IMG/VR virus record: IMGVR_UViG_3300030099_003170
Location: 1 to 37,227 of that record
Length of the DNA: 37,227 bases
From: a virus
Strand: one strand, 5' to 3'
In this document: positions 9,832 through 17,817 of the stretch, piece after piece
Layout: each line of letters opens with the position of its first letter
How positions within the stretch are numbered: the stretch's first letter is position 1
The notes under the pieces: generated by a model
The model's database searches: none
What the model was told of the DNA's origin: nothing
The model's input: the letters and a program-made list of their open reading frames with translations, nothing else
Program-made: the position numbers and the translations under genes

Positions 9832-9874
9832 GTAAAAAAATTAAAAGGTATCTGGGGAGATTTCTCCCCCCAGA
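9832..9874 (-). terminator. Intrinsic terminator after capsid/cement genes
   Basis: Read leftward, TCTGGGG...CCCCAGA forms a 7-bp stem extended by AG/CT around an AAAT loop with two extra Gs bulged (9851-9874). It is followed by a T-rich run (TTTTAATTTTTTT). This is a standard Rho-independent terminator placed between the cement-like gene and the adaptor gene. It is likely partial, because tail genes downstream have no obvious strong promoter. Confidence 0.8.
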
Positions 9875-9895
9875 ACCGTAGACATAAAAGCAGAA

Positions 9896-10366
9896 CTATG
9901 CGTCTGCAGTTGCAAAACCATTAATGCCGTCAAACAAGCATGAAGTTAAATCTCCAGCAGTTGCTGTATCGGCTAATGCAATTGCTATAACTTTATGAAT
10001 TGATCCACTATCACTTGCAGGGTCAGTAGTTGAAGCAACTAGTCTTCCTGCATTTGATGCGTCACAGTTTGCTGCAACGCCTGCATCAACATTAGCAGCA
10101 CAATTACAATCGAAAACTCCTCGTATACCGATTTGTCCTTTTGCTCCCGCAGCAACTGCTTCAGTTGCAACGCCTGCTAATGTTCCGATTCCAGAGGAAG
10201 CGGCGGAAGCAGCAGCCGTATCACAAGCAGCAAATTTGCCACTTGCAAGAGTTAAAAGAACAATATCGCCTTTAGAAAGAGCACTGGTGCAAGTAATACT
10301 TACAACTTCTTTTTTAAAGTCAATTCCCTCAGCAGAAGGGCCTTGAATTGGTGCTAAATTAACCAT
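9896..10366 (-). CDS. Capsid cement/decoration-like protein (DUF2190-like)
   Basis: A 156-aa beta-rich protein with alternating Gly/Ala/Val (LSKGDIVLLTLASGKFAACDTAAA, GIGTLAGVATEAVAAGAKGQIGIRGVFDC). This spacing resembles the DUF2190 capsid-cement family, in which 'G.V.......G...GVA...A..G....V...GV' repeats. It follows the major capsid gene by 18 nt and has a good AAGGA site, so it should be made in capsid-like amounts before the terminator at 9832-9874. It contains four Cys residues (CNCAAN, CDAS), which is unusual for the family. The assignment rests on pattern and gene order. Confidence 0.65.
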   Translation of the reverse strand: MVNLAPIQGPSAEGIDFKKEVVSITCTSALSKGDIVLLTLASGKFAACDTAAASAASSGIGTLAGVATEAVAAGAKGQIGIRGVFDCNCAANVDAGVAANCDASNAGRLVASTTDPASDSGSIHKVIAIALADTATAGDLTSCLFDGINGFATADA

Positions 10367-10384
10367 CTTTAATCCTTTCTTTTA

Positions 10385-11785
10385 TTAAGAGACAATTGGC
10401 TTAATTACGCCAAGACGTGAACGTGAACGGCAGAATAAGTTCATCCAACAATCTACAGGTTGAACATAAGTAAACGGCTGATTTGGGTGCCGTAGAACTT
10501 CATGCTTAACCATATATCTTCGTGCGTGGAAGAACATGTTTAGATATTCACCGTTTATGAAATAATAACGTGGGCCAAAGTCCTGAACTGCTGATCCAGT
10601 TTCAGTAGTACATGTTCCAAGTAAAGAAACATTACTTGCGTTATTCCTAGCACTAATAGTAGTTTGTGTACCGTTAGTTGCTGTTGGATATTGAGCAGCA
10701 CTATCTAACTGTGAAACATAAGTTAGAGGAATACCAGCGTATGTAGGAGCAAGATAACCTGCGTCCTCAGCACTTACACCCATAAGACGGTCGTTAGAAA
10801 CACGCAATGCTCTCTTATAAGCATTGATACCTTCTCGTGAACATAGGATCATTTGTTGTTGAAATCCTGTGTCATCAAAATACTCAGCGTATTTATTAGG
10901 TGCACGGTATTGAACTTTGTAAAACATATCATCAAAAGCAGGGAATAGACCACCTACAAGCACATTGCTTCCAGAAGTTCCTTCCATGTTTCCATCAATT
11001 GCTGGTGATGAAGTAGGAGTTAAGTTGACACCAGCAGTATCATCTACATCTGGGCCAGCGTTGCCTACACTTTTGTAATATGAAATTTGGTTAGACCATT
11101 TAGTAGAACTACCATCTGCTAAACTAATAGTTGCACTATCTGAGTTAGGATTAATACCCTGAACAGTAGCACTAGATGATGTTGTTCCAATAGGAATGGT
11201 ACCACGAGGATCACCATCTACAGTAAGAGATGTATTACCACCTTCAATGTTAGTACGCTCAGTAATGAAGTGGAAAATTGATGCAGGTAAAGTACCAGAA
11301 GCACCTTCCATTTCGCTGTAGTTTCCAGCAGATGGTTTAAACAAATCTTCTTCCATTCCATTTAAGAATGAAGTCCATAGACGTTGTTCTTTAACTCTCT
11401 TGAGATGCTTGTATTGACCCTTAATACCGTCTCGTGCTAGACCTTCTGACATGTTGAGTTCAACTTCTGCGTCAGTCCATGACATATGGTCGATCATAAA
11501 TCGCCAATGTTGAGTAATAGTATCAGTCACTTGTGGCATCTGCCATGTGAAAGTTTCATTTGGTTTGTAGTGAGAATAAGTAGAGCCAGTTTCAAACATC
11601 ACGACATCACGAATTTCTCGTCCGCCTTGAATTGATCGCTCGGCTCCTTTACCTGCGAATAAGCCATTAAACACATAGTTGTGCTTGGCTGCTTCGTTAA
11701 TCACTTCATCAGCAGAGGTCAAGTAACTTGGCCCTGTTGTTTGCATGAAGTCATTAAAATTTTGAATTGAGGTTCCCTCAGCCAT
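10385..11785 (-). CDS. Major capsid protein
   Basis: A 466-aa protein directly downstream of the scaffold gene and upstream of the cement-like gene. It has the look of an HK97-fold shell protein of podoviruses: an N-terminal arm (NFNDFMQTTGPSYLTSADEV), a long helix region (DAEVELNMSEGLARDGIKGQYKHLKRVKEQRLW), and a C-terminal A-domain type stretch (MILCSREGINAYKRALRVSND ... YFINGEYLNMFFHARRYM). No catalytic motifs are expected. ATG at 11785 has a purine-rich AAAGGG site. The fold is inferred; the role is well supported by context and size. Confidence 0.85.
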   Translation of the reverse strand: MAEGTSIQNFNDFMQTTGPSYLTSADEVINEAAKHNYVFNGLFAGKGAERSIQGGREIRDVVMFETGSTYSHYKPNETFTWQMPQVTDTITQHWRFMIDHMSWTDAEVELNMSEGLARDGIKGQYKHLKRVKEQRLWTSFLNGMEEDLFKPSAGNYSEMEGASGTLPASIFHFITERTNIEGGNTSLTVDGDPRGTIPIGTTSSSATVQGINPNSDSATISLADGSSTKWSNQISYYKSVGNAGPDVDDTAGVNLTPTSSPAIDGNMEGTSGSNVLVGGLFPAFDDMFYKVQYRAPNKYAEYFDDTGFQQQMILCSREGINAYKRALRVSNDRLMGVSAEDAGYLAPTYAGIPLTYVSQLDSAAQYPTATNGTQTTISARNNASNVSLLGTCTTETGSAVQDFGPRYYFINGEYLNMFFHARRYMVKHEVLRHPNQPFTYVQPVDCWMNLFCRSRSRLGVIKPIVS

Positions 11786-11799
11786 TTAACAACCCTTTC

Positions 11800-12819
11800 C
11801 TAAGATTGCATCATGGCACGTTTGGCTCCTTCTAATCCTTCTCCGTTTAGTATGGCTTCTAGGGCTAGATCTTCTAGTTCTGCATTTGACATTGCTGCCG
11901 TTGGCATGTTGCCCCCTGATTGTTTCGCTGGCTGCCCAAGATCCCTTGGATCTGGTTCAGCAGCACTCTGGTTAGTCTGCTCTTTAGGTGCTTCCGTTTG
12001 TGCTCCCTGCACAGGGGCTGGTTGCTGTTTCGGTTCACCTAGTATATCTACTGCGGCTGCGAACATCATTTGTTCCACACTATTGAACTGATTAGGATTT
12101 TCAGTACCAATTTGTGCCATCCGTTGTTGAATTTGATCCCGATTCGTACTTAAATCAGGCCATAGATTTGAAAGCACTCGCTCAGATAGAGCAAGCGATT
12201 CTTGCAATTGAGTTTCTTGCATTGCTTGTATCTGTTGTTGCAATCGCTCATTTTGCTGTTGTAACTGCGTGTTCAGTTTCAACAAGGGTTCAGACATTTC
12301 ATCTCCAAATTGCTCTTTAAGTTTACTAATCGTGTCATCAGTAGACTCAGTAGAACTTTCTTGAGAAGAATCTGAATCAGCCTCACCTGTAGCCTCGTTG
12401 CTTTCAGATGAATCTTGATTGGTTGCACCGAGTTTGGCATCCACATCCTCTTGTCTTTTCCGTGCTTTTGCAGCCCATTCGATTAACTCATCTGGATTAT
12501 CTGCTGACATCTTGTCTAAGAGGTTATAGGGAACGCCATCCCTTCGTAGTGCTTTGTAAGCAGCCTTTAGTTCGGGAGAAGTATCCTGTGGGCGAGTCGT
12601 ATCCTCCTTTGAAGCAGGTTCTTCTTTAGGAGCGACTGGTGCCTCCGATGCTTTCTCCACGGGTTCTGGGGTTGCCTCCGCTTTTGGTGCCTCTACCTTT
12701 GGTTGAGGCGTAGTCTGTTGTTGACCATATACAGAAGTCTCTTTTGAAACCCCTGCTCGGTCAAGTATCTGATCAAGTATTTGATCTTCTGTTAGTTTTG
12801 CATTTGTCTCTTCTGCCAT
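11800..12819 (-). CDS. Scaffolding protein
   Basis: A 339-aa, very acidic, Gln/Glu/Ser-rich protein without globular signature. It has a P/A/E-rich disordered stretch (about 38-80) and a coiled coil (residues about 165-215, DTISKLKEQFGDEM ... QQQNERLQQQIQAMQE). Near the C-terminus (about 310-335) is a helical segment, the usual capsid-binding end of phage scaffolds. The gene sits immediately upstream of the major capsid gene, with a 14-nt gap. In such phages the scaffold fills the procapsid and leaves before DNA packaging. The start at 12819 is preceded by AGGAGA. Confidence 0.8.
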   Translation of the reverse strand: MAEETNAKLTEDQILDQILDRAGVSKETSVYGQQQTTPQPKVEAPKAEATPEPVEKASEAPVAPKEEPASKEDTTRPQDTSPELKAAYKALRRDGVPYNLLDKMSADNPDELIEWAAKARKRQEDVDAKLGATNQDSSESNEATGEADSDSSQESSTESTDDTISKLKEQFGDEMSEPLLKLNTQLQQQNERLQQQIQAMQETQLQESLALSERVLSNLWPDLSTNRDQIQQRMAQIGTENPNQFNSVEQMMFAAAVDILGEPKQQPAPVQGAQTEAPKEQTNQSAAEPDPRDLGQPAKQSGGNMPTAAMSNAELEDLALEAILNGEGLEGAKRAMMQS

Positions 12820-12827
12820 TTTTTCTC

Positions 12828-13157
12828 CTAGTCGAGTATGGACACCGTTGCTTTCATATTTCCTGCTGTTTCAGCAACCGTTACTTTCATATCAGGAAAT
12901 AAACTTACTACTGAGGCTGCTGATACCGTGGTACTAGTATCACCACTTTGCCCAGAAGATAAGATTTTTACTACTGCATAAGCATGATCAGACGATAATC
13001 GACCATGCAAAGTGGCTGTTGCTGTTGAGTTTGTTCCGCTTTCGCAGACGTTAGATATCTGTAAAATTCCTGATTTCGTATTTATTACGTTTGGACGAAA
13101 TGTAACTCCTGACGTGTCCGCCGCAGTTAATTCTTTATGTGTTTGATGAACTGGCAT
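12828..13157 (-). CDS. Small head-module protein of unknown function (109 aa)
   Basis: A beta-rich, Ser/Thr/Val-rich 109-aa protein without Trp and without a known motif. It is the first gene after the terminator at 13215-13251 and lies 8 nt before the scaffold gene, so it belongs to the scaffold-capsid-cement transcription unit. A head decoration or assembly helper is plausible by position only. An AGGAGAAAAA site precedes ATG 13157. Confidence 0.6.
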   Translation of the reverse strand: MPVHQTHKELTAADTSGVTFRPNVINTKSGILQISNVCESGTNSTATATLHGRLSSDHAYAVVKILSSGQSGDTSTTVSAASVVSLFPDMKVTVAETAGNMKATVSILD

Positions 13158-13214
13158 TTTTTTCTCCTGCTATCATTTACCATAGGGGGACAATCATGTC
13201 CATAGTTAACCTTT

Positions 13215-13251
13215 AAAAAAACGCTTGATGACCTTATCGGCCACCAAACGC
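13215..13251 (-). terminator. Intrinsic terminator between portal-side and capsid genes
   Basis: Leftward RNA pairs CGUUUGGUGG (13250-13241) with UCAUCAAGCG (13231-13222), ten continuous Watson-Crick or G-U pairs around a 9-nt loop, and seven Us follow at once (13221-13215). The 107-bp gap around it also holds GGACA-TGAT-TGTCC, a small perfect inverted repeat, just before the capsid-side genes. A restart promoter probably lies here; the best guess is a TATGGT -10, with no convincing -35. Confidence 0.75.
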
Positions 13252-13264
13252 CAGAGAGGAAGGG

Positions 13265-13564
13265 CTAATCACGGGTCAAATTATGCCTTGAAGAAAACTC
13301 TTTCTCATGTCTTCTTGAAGTAATAATTGGCATACCTTGATTGTTGCACTTTGCTCCTGCAACATATCTTGGCCCAGACCTTGAAACATATGGGTAGCCA
13401 TGTACTACAGCACCCATTCCAGCATCTACTATAAAAGAAGAAACTCGTGTCCATTCGTTTCCATCTTCATCTTCTACAGTAGAACCAATATCAGGGACAT
13501 CAGACATATTAAAGAAAAATTCTTTTTTTTCGCCCCTGTTATTTTTAAACTCATACATCGGCAT
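13265..13564 (-). CDS. Hypothetical protein, FmdB-like N-terminus (99 aa)
   Basis: The protein begins MPMYEFKNNRGEKKEFFFNMSDVPDIG, which resembles the start of FmdB-type zinc-ribbon proteins (MPIYEY...). The paired cysteines of that family are missing; only one Cys is present (CNNQG). So zinc binding is unlikely and the resemblance may be only a shared small beta fold. It overlaps the portal stop by one base (TAATG) and is followed by an intrinsic terminator, so it is translated with the portal. Phages often carry such a gene next to the portal; function unknown. Confidence 0.6.
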   Translation of the reverse strand: MPMYEFKNNRGEKKEFFFNMSDVPDIGSTVEDEDGNEWTRVSSFIVDAGMGAVVHGYPYVSRSGPRYVAGAKCNNQGMPIITSRRHEKEFSSRHNLTRD

Positions 13565-15336
13565 TATCGGTTTCTCCTTGCCTCTCTTCTGGCTTCAGCA
13601 GCAGGGCCACTAGGTGACATCTGACCTGACACATTGCCTGCTGTTGGATTTGGTATACCGTTCATGTTAACCCCACCAAAGGAAGGGCCACCGCCACTCA
13701 TCATTTGTTGTTGACCTTGTTGCATAGCACCCTGCATGTCTATGACATTACCAAGTTCAGGTATATTTAAACTGTGACCTAAGTAGTCAAAAAGTTTATT
13801 CCATTGCACAAACGGTGCTTGTGGTATCAATGGAGCAAGGTTTCCTATAAGACCAATTACCTCTGTTGCTCTTCTTTGTTGCGATGCTTGGTTTACTTTT
13901 TCTGTTGAGTATGGATCTATTTCTAAATCTAAATCTTCATAGTTACCCGCACCTGATCCACCCTTAAATACAGGATCTACTTCATTTAACATATCAATGC
14001 CTTCTTGACCTAATGGTAATTGGACACGATCATCGTGAAATAAATACCAAGAAACTGACTTTAAAACAGTCTCAAGAGAAGATCTAAATTGTCTTTGTAT
14101 ATGTGCAATACGCAAGCCTGATGCTGATTCTGCTACAGAAACCTCAGTTGCTGTTGCATCTCCGCTAATCATACCTCTTTGCACTTCATTCATACCTGAC
14201 AATCGATCAATTCTGTTTTGCAAATCGTTAACATATGTTAATTGTTGCTGTGTAATACCGCCTATTTCGACTGGAACAATCCTGTCACCATCTAAAGAAT
14301 CTACAGGTATAACAAATAAATCTGGCGATTCTTTGATTTGTTGTGGCAAAGTTCTATTCTTAGCATCAACAAAAATTAATCGTTTGTATGCACCTGCCCC
14401 GTAAGTAATAGATCGGTAATGGTTGTTTAAATCTTTAATAATTGGATTACTTGCAACCAATGGTGACAATGGATATGGCGAGTTTGGAACTGTATAAAAT
14501 CCAAAAACACTATATGGGCCTGATCGTGGTCCATAATAATCTACTGGCTCTCTAATCATGCCTCGATCATTTTCGCTTGATTCACTTCCATATGCTTCGG
14601 AGTTGTACCCAAAGGTATATATTTTACCATGAAACTTGCCATTTTTTGGTGGCTGTGCTGAAGGTACGAATACTTCGTAAACCGCAATTTCATCACGGTA
14701 TCCAGCATAAGAAGATCTATATCCTGATCGTAGTTCAGATGTTCCAGAGCCATCAGCAATTTTTTCTATTTCTTCTGCATTGTAAGTCTTGTCTTTCTCT
14801 GCTAACGCTAACAAGTCTTCTTTTCGTGAAATATACTTGTGCCCCATGTACTTGCAGTTGTCAAGGTCTTGTGCAGCAGGATCAACAAAGAAATGCTCTG
14901 GGTTTATTCGATACACCTTTGGCAAGAACATTGGATCATTTGATGTTGTAGTTTGACCCAATAATGGCTCTTGTCTTGTAAGTGCAACACCCCAAGCAAA
15001 GAAAGTATCAACTGCAATTTTTTGCATAGTGTCTCTAAAATCTGTAGATCTGCACCATAAATTTAATGCCAACTGCATCTTTTGAGCAGTCAACTTTTGT
15101 TGTACTGGCCTTCTTGATGACACTCTTACAGTTGGATTATCGTAAATTAACCTTGGTAAAACTAAACTAACATACTCAAACATCGAGTTTGCAGGGTCAA
15201 AATCAGTAGATTCATACCCTCCGCCTTGATAGTCAGGGCCAGTATATCGGTTGATCATCGCACGATAATCACCTAAATGCTGATCTCTAAAATCTTCAGC
15301 CTGATTTACTTCGTCAATTAAATATTCTGGAGTCAC
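13564..15336 (-). CDS. Portal protein
   Basis: A 590-aa protein with the layout of podovirus portals. It has an N-terminal helical part (LIDEVNQAEDFRDQHLGDYRAMINRY), a wing region with SMFEYVSLVLPRLIYDNPTVRV, and a central ...NPIIKDLNNHYRSITYGAG... clip-proximal segment. A long crown/stem helix region follows (NDLQNRIDRLSGMNEVQRGMISGDATATEVS), then a Met/Gly/Gln-rich disordered tail. It forms the dodecameric DNA gate and docks the terminase. The start is GTG at 15336, whose bases overlap the TGA of the 42-aa gene; GGAAT upstream is a weak ribosome site, so coupling probably matters. Placement between the lysis-type membrane genes and the capsid genes is ordinary. Confidence 0.92.
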   Translation of the reverse strand: MTPEYLIDEVNQAEDFRDQHLGDYRAMINRYTGPDYQGGGYESTDFDPANSMFEYVSLVLPRLIYDNPTVRVSSRRPVQQKLTAQKMQLALNLWCRSTDFRDTMQKIAVDTFFAWGVALTRQEPLLGQTTTSNDPMFLPKVYRINPEHFFVDPAAQDLDNCKYMGHKYISRKEDLLALAEKDKTYNAEEIEKIADGSGTSELRSGYRSSYAGYRDEIAVYEVFVPSAQPPKNGKFHGKIYTFGYNSEAYGSESSENDRGMIREPVDYYGPRSGPYSVFGFYTVPNSPYPLSPLVASNPIIKDLNNHYRSITYGAGAYKRLIFVDAKNRTLPQQIKESPDLFVIPVDSLDGDRIVPVEIGGITQQQLTYVNDLQNRIDRLSGMNEVQRGMISGDATATEVSVAESASGLRIAHIQRQFRSSLETVLKSVSWYLFHDDRVQLPLGQEGIDMLNEVDPVFKGGSGAGNYEDLDLEIDPYSTEKVNQASQQRRATEVIGLIGNLAPLIPQAPFVQWNKLFDYLGHSLNIPELGNVIDMQGAMQQGQQQMMSGGGPSFGGVNMNGIPNPTAGNVSGQMSPSGPAAEARREARRNR

Positions 15337-15461
15337 TTTTTATTCCAAGGCATCATTCCAGATACCCATGCGTACAAAGGCTTGCCAATTAAAGCCCCAG
15401 CAGCAAATACAACTATTGAATAAGAAATCATTCCCATTGTGCTTCTTATGAAATCGCCCAT
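15333..15461 (-). CDS. Tiny single-span membrane protein (42 aa)
   Basis: ATG at 15461 follows GGGAGG and overlaps the stop of the upstream 53-aa gene by one base (TAATG). The product has one hydrophobic segment (MISYSIVVFAAGALIGKPLY, residues 11-30), a short N-terminal head and a Lys-rich end (PWNKK). Its stop overlaps the GTG start of the portal gene. It belongs to a row of small membrane-type genes here, and a holin, pinholin or antiholin role is possible. I recognise no family. Confidence 0.65.
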   Translation of the reverse strand: MGDFIRSTMGMISYSIVVFAAGALIGKPLYAWVSGMMPWNKK

Positions 15462-15622
15462 TATTCCTCCCTTATTGCACTTAGCAATTTTAAAATTTCA
15501 GCAGAACTTTCTGCTGCCTGTTTAGTGTTATCAGATATTTCCTTCAATAAGTCAATAGTCTGTTCTGAATTAAATTTTATATCAGACAAATATGCCTCTT
15601 CATGTTCTGGATGTAAATTCAA
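15461..15622 (-). CDS. Small coiled-coil protein with TTG start (53 aa)
   Basis: A longer open frame extends to 15955, but its upstream part shadows the 106-aa gene. I place the start at TTG 15622, whose bases overlap the TGA of that gene (TTGA); GAGG lies about 6 nt upstream. The product begins MNLHPEHEEAYLSDIKF and is one long acidic amphipathic helix (about 18-52) without membrane segment. Such a soluble coil after a membrane gene could be an antiholin or a holin partner, but that is a guess. Confidence 0.55.
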   Translation of the reverse strand: MNLHPEHEEAYLSDIKFNSEQTIDLLKEISDNTKQAAESSAEILKLLSAIREE

Positions 15623-15939
15623 TCTTGCCTCGCATCCTCTGGGTTTCTTTTGCCCAGTCGATCCCAATCGGGAGGCATATCTCGAAGAAGCCTTATCATT
15701 ACATCTAGTCTTATCAAATCGTTGTCCATCGCTCTCACACGATCTATTAACTTGATAATCATTTTGTTCTGGGCTTCTGATTTTGCCATCAATTGGGAGT
15801 GCTGTGTGTCCAATTTGCTGAGTAAAATATTCATCATCCAGCGAGCCATAAAATAAATTCCACCGATTAGTACGATGGTTAAGAACGCTGGAAACCCTAA
15901 TGTTTCGACAAGAGTTACTATGTCTGTTGCTTTTGGCAT
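15619..15939 (-). CDS. Holin-like membrane protein (106 aa)
   Basis: One strong transmembrane segment at about residues 14-35 (GFPAFLTIVLIGGIYFMARW) is followed by a long charged coiled coil (about 38-95) and a basic end. Length and topology (N-out, single span, cytoplasmic coil) fit class III-type holins or the phage 'DUF' holin-like group. Neighbours are a lipoprotein-type gene and two more tiny proteins, consistent with a lysis cassette inside the late operon, although the endolysin candidate lies elsewhere (25101-25517). ATG 15939 has GGAAG upstream. Confidence 0.6.
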   Translation of the reverse strand: MPKATDIVTLVETLGFPAFLTIVLIGGIYFMARWMMNILLSKLDTQHSQLMAKSEAQNKMIIKLIDRVRAMDNDLIRLDVMIRLLRDMPPDWDRLGKRNPEDARQD

Positions 15940-15957
15940 GCCATCTTCCGATCACAA

Positions 15958-16350
15958 TTAATCTCCATCAAGCATTTCTCGTATGGTCTTGTAACCAAAC
16001 GCAAGACTGATTATTCCTGTCGCAATAATTGCTGGAATGAATATCCAATCAGCATATTGCGAAACTACAAAGTTTACTAAACACAATGCAATACCTGCGA
16101 GTATCGCCCGAAAACCCATTGCCCCCCTAGTAATAACGAGTGCAGCAATGCCAGCAAGGGTAGCCAATCCACCTACCACACTAAGTATTGACAAGGCTCC
16201 AGTTGCGTCTGAAACCGCCCCTGTGGCACTACTTGCACCCGATGTAATAGACGAACCTAAAGTGTCGCTAAGGGACGGAAGAGAAGAGCATCCCGTAACC
16301 ACGACTAATAACAATAACATGAAGAAGTAAAAAGATTTGGTTCGTCTCAC
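15958..16350 (-). CDS. Membrane lipoprotein with additional spans (130 aa)
   Basis: It has an N-terminal signal peptide with a lipobox (LLLLVVVTGC, cysteine at residue 21), then a Ser/Gly/Ala-rich stretch (22-52). About three hydrophobic segments follow (SILSVVGGLATLAGIAALVI; FRAILAGIALCLVNFVVS; WIFIPAIIATGIISLAFGY). A lipid-anchored protein with extra spans is unusual; it may be a holin/spanin-type lysis factor or a superinfection-exclusion protein. The start is GTG at 16350, overlapping the preceding TAG by one base. Its position in the membrane-gene row supports a lysis role, but the family is not recognised. Confidence 0.6.
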   Translation of the reverse strand: MRRTKSFYFFMLLLLVVVTGCSSLPSLSDTLGSSITSGASSATGAVSDATGALSILSVVGGLATLAGIAALVITRGAMGFRAILAGIALCLVNFVVSQYADWIFIPAIIATGIISLAFGYKTIREMLDGD

Positions 16351-17252
16351 TACATGAATCCTTTGCCGTGTTCGGCATCTACCATATTTAAATCTGCACT
16401 TAAATCACCAACTAAAGATCTGCTTAGAGTTTCATTTGCTAAATCTTCACCTAGTAAAGTAATTCCATCTAGTGGTTTTTTTGTTTTATATGTGTGATCG
16501 CTACCCCCATCTGACTCGATAAGAGTTGTTGAATCCCATTTATTGGCTAAATAACCTTCTAATAAAATTCTTTCTGCGTCTGTTAAAGCATCGGCATACA
16601 TAACTATTTCACATATTTGACCATTTAAAGGTTTTTGTGGAGATGCTTGTGTTCCAGAACAACCAATACATAATAAACCTGTAGTAGCATCATTATCATC
16701 GTAATCACCTGCTTCTGTTTCTGTGCTTTCTAACTTGCCATTAACTCGCCAAAAAGAATCACTTGAACCAGTTGATTGCCGATCATATGAAGCCATAGTC
16801 ATATCATTACCAACATTTACTAATGCAGAATCAGCATCACCGCCAGTTCCAAAATATTTTATAGGCCTGTTACTGCTTGCTGTATATCTAAATTCAAACA
16901 AACTGTTGTCTTGATTATCTCCAAAAACTGTTTCCGCAGTTCCACCAGTAGTTGCCGTTTTAAAAACAGAAGTTATAAAAAAACCTGACGTTCCAAACTG
17001 AGTAACAATACCACCACCAAATAAACACTCAGTTCTTGAACTGTCAAAATCTACTACAGGCAAACCATTTTGGCCTTGCAGCAAAACGTCAGGAGCATTT
17101 TGAGTAGCAGTAGTTGCTTTTTGTACATGAAAACCATTACCGCTTTCATCAGCCCAAAAATTAACATCAGTACCATTCGTCAGATAAGACAACGAATCGC
17201 CTCGCACCCAATACTGGAGGTTATCCAAAACGCTAGGATTCCATAGTGGCAT
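16350..17252 (-). CDS. LamG / concanavalin-A-like domain protein (300 aa)
   Basis: Most of the protein is a beta jelly-roll of the LamG/laminin-G-like type. It begins with LQYWVRGDS...WADESGNGFHV, has a central GFFITSVFK strand, and ends with the signature LNGQICEIVMYADALTDAER followed by LLEGYLANKW (about 205-240). These domains bind sugars or surface proteins and are common on phage virions. It could be a head or tail surface adhesin. The gene overlaps the 34-aa basic gene upstream (TGATG) and the lipoprotein gene downstream, so it belongs to the same late transcript. Substrate unknown. Confidence 0.75.
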   Translation of the reverse strand: MPLWNPSVLDNLQYWVRGDSLSYLTNGTDVNFWADESGNGFHVQKATTATQNAPDVLLQGQNGLPVVDFDSSRTECLFGGGIVTQFGTSGFFITSVFKTATTGGTAETVFGDNQDNSLFEFRYTASSNRPIKYFGTGGDADSALVNVGNDMTMASYDRQSTGSSDSFWRVNGKLESTETEAGDYDDNDATTGLLCIGCSGTQASPQKPLNGQICEIVMYADALTDAERILLEGYLANKWDSTTLIESDGGSDHTYKTKKPLDGITLLGEDLANETLSRSLVGDLSADLNMVDAEHGKGFM

Positions 17253-17356
17253 CAGTAGCCCCTACGCATAGTTTTTTTCTTCTTTTTAGCCATAACTTTT
17301 TTCTTTTTAGCAGGCCTTCCAACTTTTTTTCCGTATGTCCCTTTTCCCATTGGCAT
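17252..17356 (-). CDS. Tiny very basic protein (34 aa)
   Basis: ATG at 17356 is preceded by GGAGAAAAATT, and the TGA overlaps the ATG of the LamG-like gene (TGATG). The product starts MPMGKGTYGKKVGRP and continues with two lysine clusters (AKKKK, AKKKKK), with 16 of 34 residues Lys or Arg. It resembles short MGKGTYG-type basic proteins I recall from marine phages. It probably binds nucleic acid; no function is known to me. Confidence 0.65.
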   Translation of the reverse strand: MPMGKGTYGKKVGRPAKKKKVMAKKKKKTMRRGY

Positions 17357-17529
17357 AATTTTTCTCCTTTTCTACCAAATATTGCCTATCTCAAAGAGGT
17401 ATGGCCTCGCTTATTGCTAATATTAGGCGTACTAGACGGCTACAAAGAGAGGCTTTTGGAGGCTGCACACCCCTATGTTTTAGGCATCTTGTTATTACCA
17501 CAGGTACATGGCTGTGTCTACCCTAAAAA
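17357..17529. other. 173-bp intergenic stretch without a supported gene
   Basis: I find no open frame with a credible start on either strand. On the leftward strand it holds weak hairpins (CACAG/CTGTG; an imperfect CCTATCTC/GAGGTATGG stem) and the palindrome CTAATATTAG. None is followed by a T-run, so no terminator is called. The sequence may carry a late promoter for the LamG/membrane/portal segment, but I see no convincing -35/-10 pair. Confidence 0.5.
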
Positions 17530-17808
17530 TTATGGACATTTCCATCTTTTCATGGCGGCTCTAGCCCTAGTTGCTGGGCCTTTTGATTTCTTTACAACAC
17601 CACCCATACGAGCACAAAAAGATTTTCTCCTTTTGGCTGCTTTGCTTCCTCTTTTTACTTTTCCTGTAACTGGTGCTTTTAGTTTAGATCCAGTTTGTCG
17701 GTTGTGCTTTGCTCTTCCTTTAGCAGTCAACCCAGCCCCTTTGCTTACTGGCAACTTCTCGCCTCGTCCTACACTTAAACTAACGCTTTTTCTTTTCTTT
17801 TTTGCCAT
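17530..17808 (-). CDS. Lysine/arginine-rich conserved-type phage protein (92 aa)
   Basis: A strongly basic protein starting MAKKKRKSVSLSVGRGEK, with GLTAKGRAKHNRQTGS and KRRKSFCARMGGVVKKSKG segments. I recall this arrangement (SVGRGEK ... GLTAKGR ... SFCARM) from a widespread small marine-phage family of unknown function. No membrane segment; two cysteines (SFCARM, WKCP). It lies 9 nt downstream of the large terminase. Its charge suggests DNA binding during packaging or in the head, which is inference. Confidence 0.7.
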   Translation of the reverse strand: MAKKKRKSVSLSVGRGEKLPVSKGAGLTAKGRAKHNRQTGSKLKAPVTGKVKRGSKAAKRRKSFCARMGGVVKKSKGPATRARAAMKRWKCP

Positions 17809-17817
17809 GTTGTTTTC

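Noticed and set aside
15623-15955. Upstream part of the 164-codon leftward frame
   Set aside because: It shadows the holin-like gene at 15619-15939; only the last 53 codons look like protein and have their own TTG start.
17382-17420. Terminator in the 173-bp gap before the LamG-like segment
   Set aside because: The imperfect stem is not followed by a T-run on either strand.
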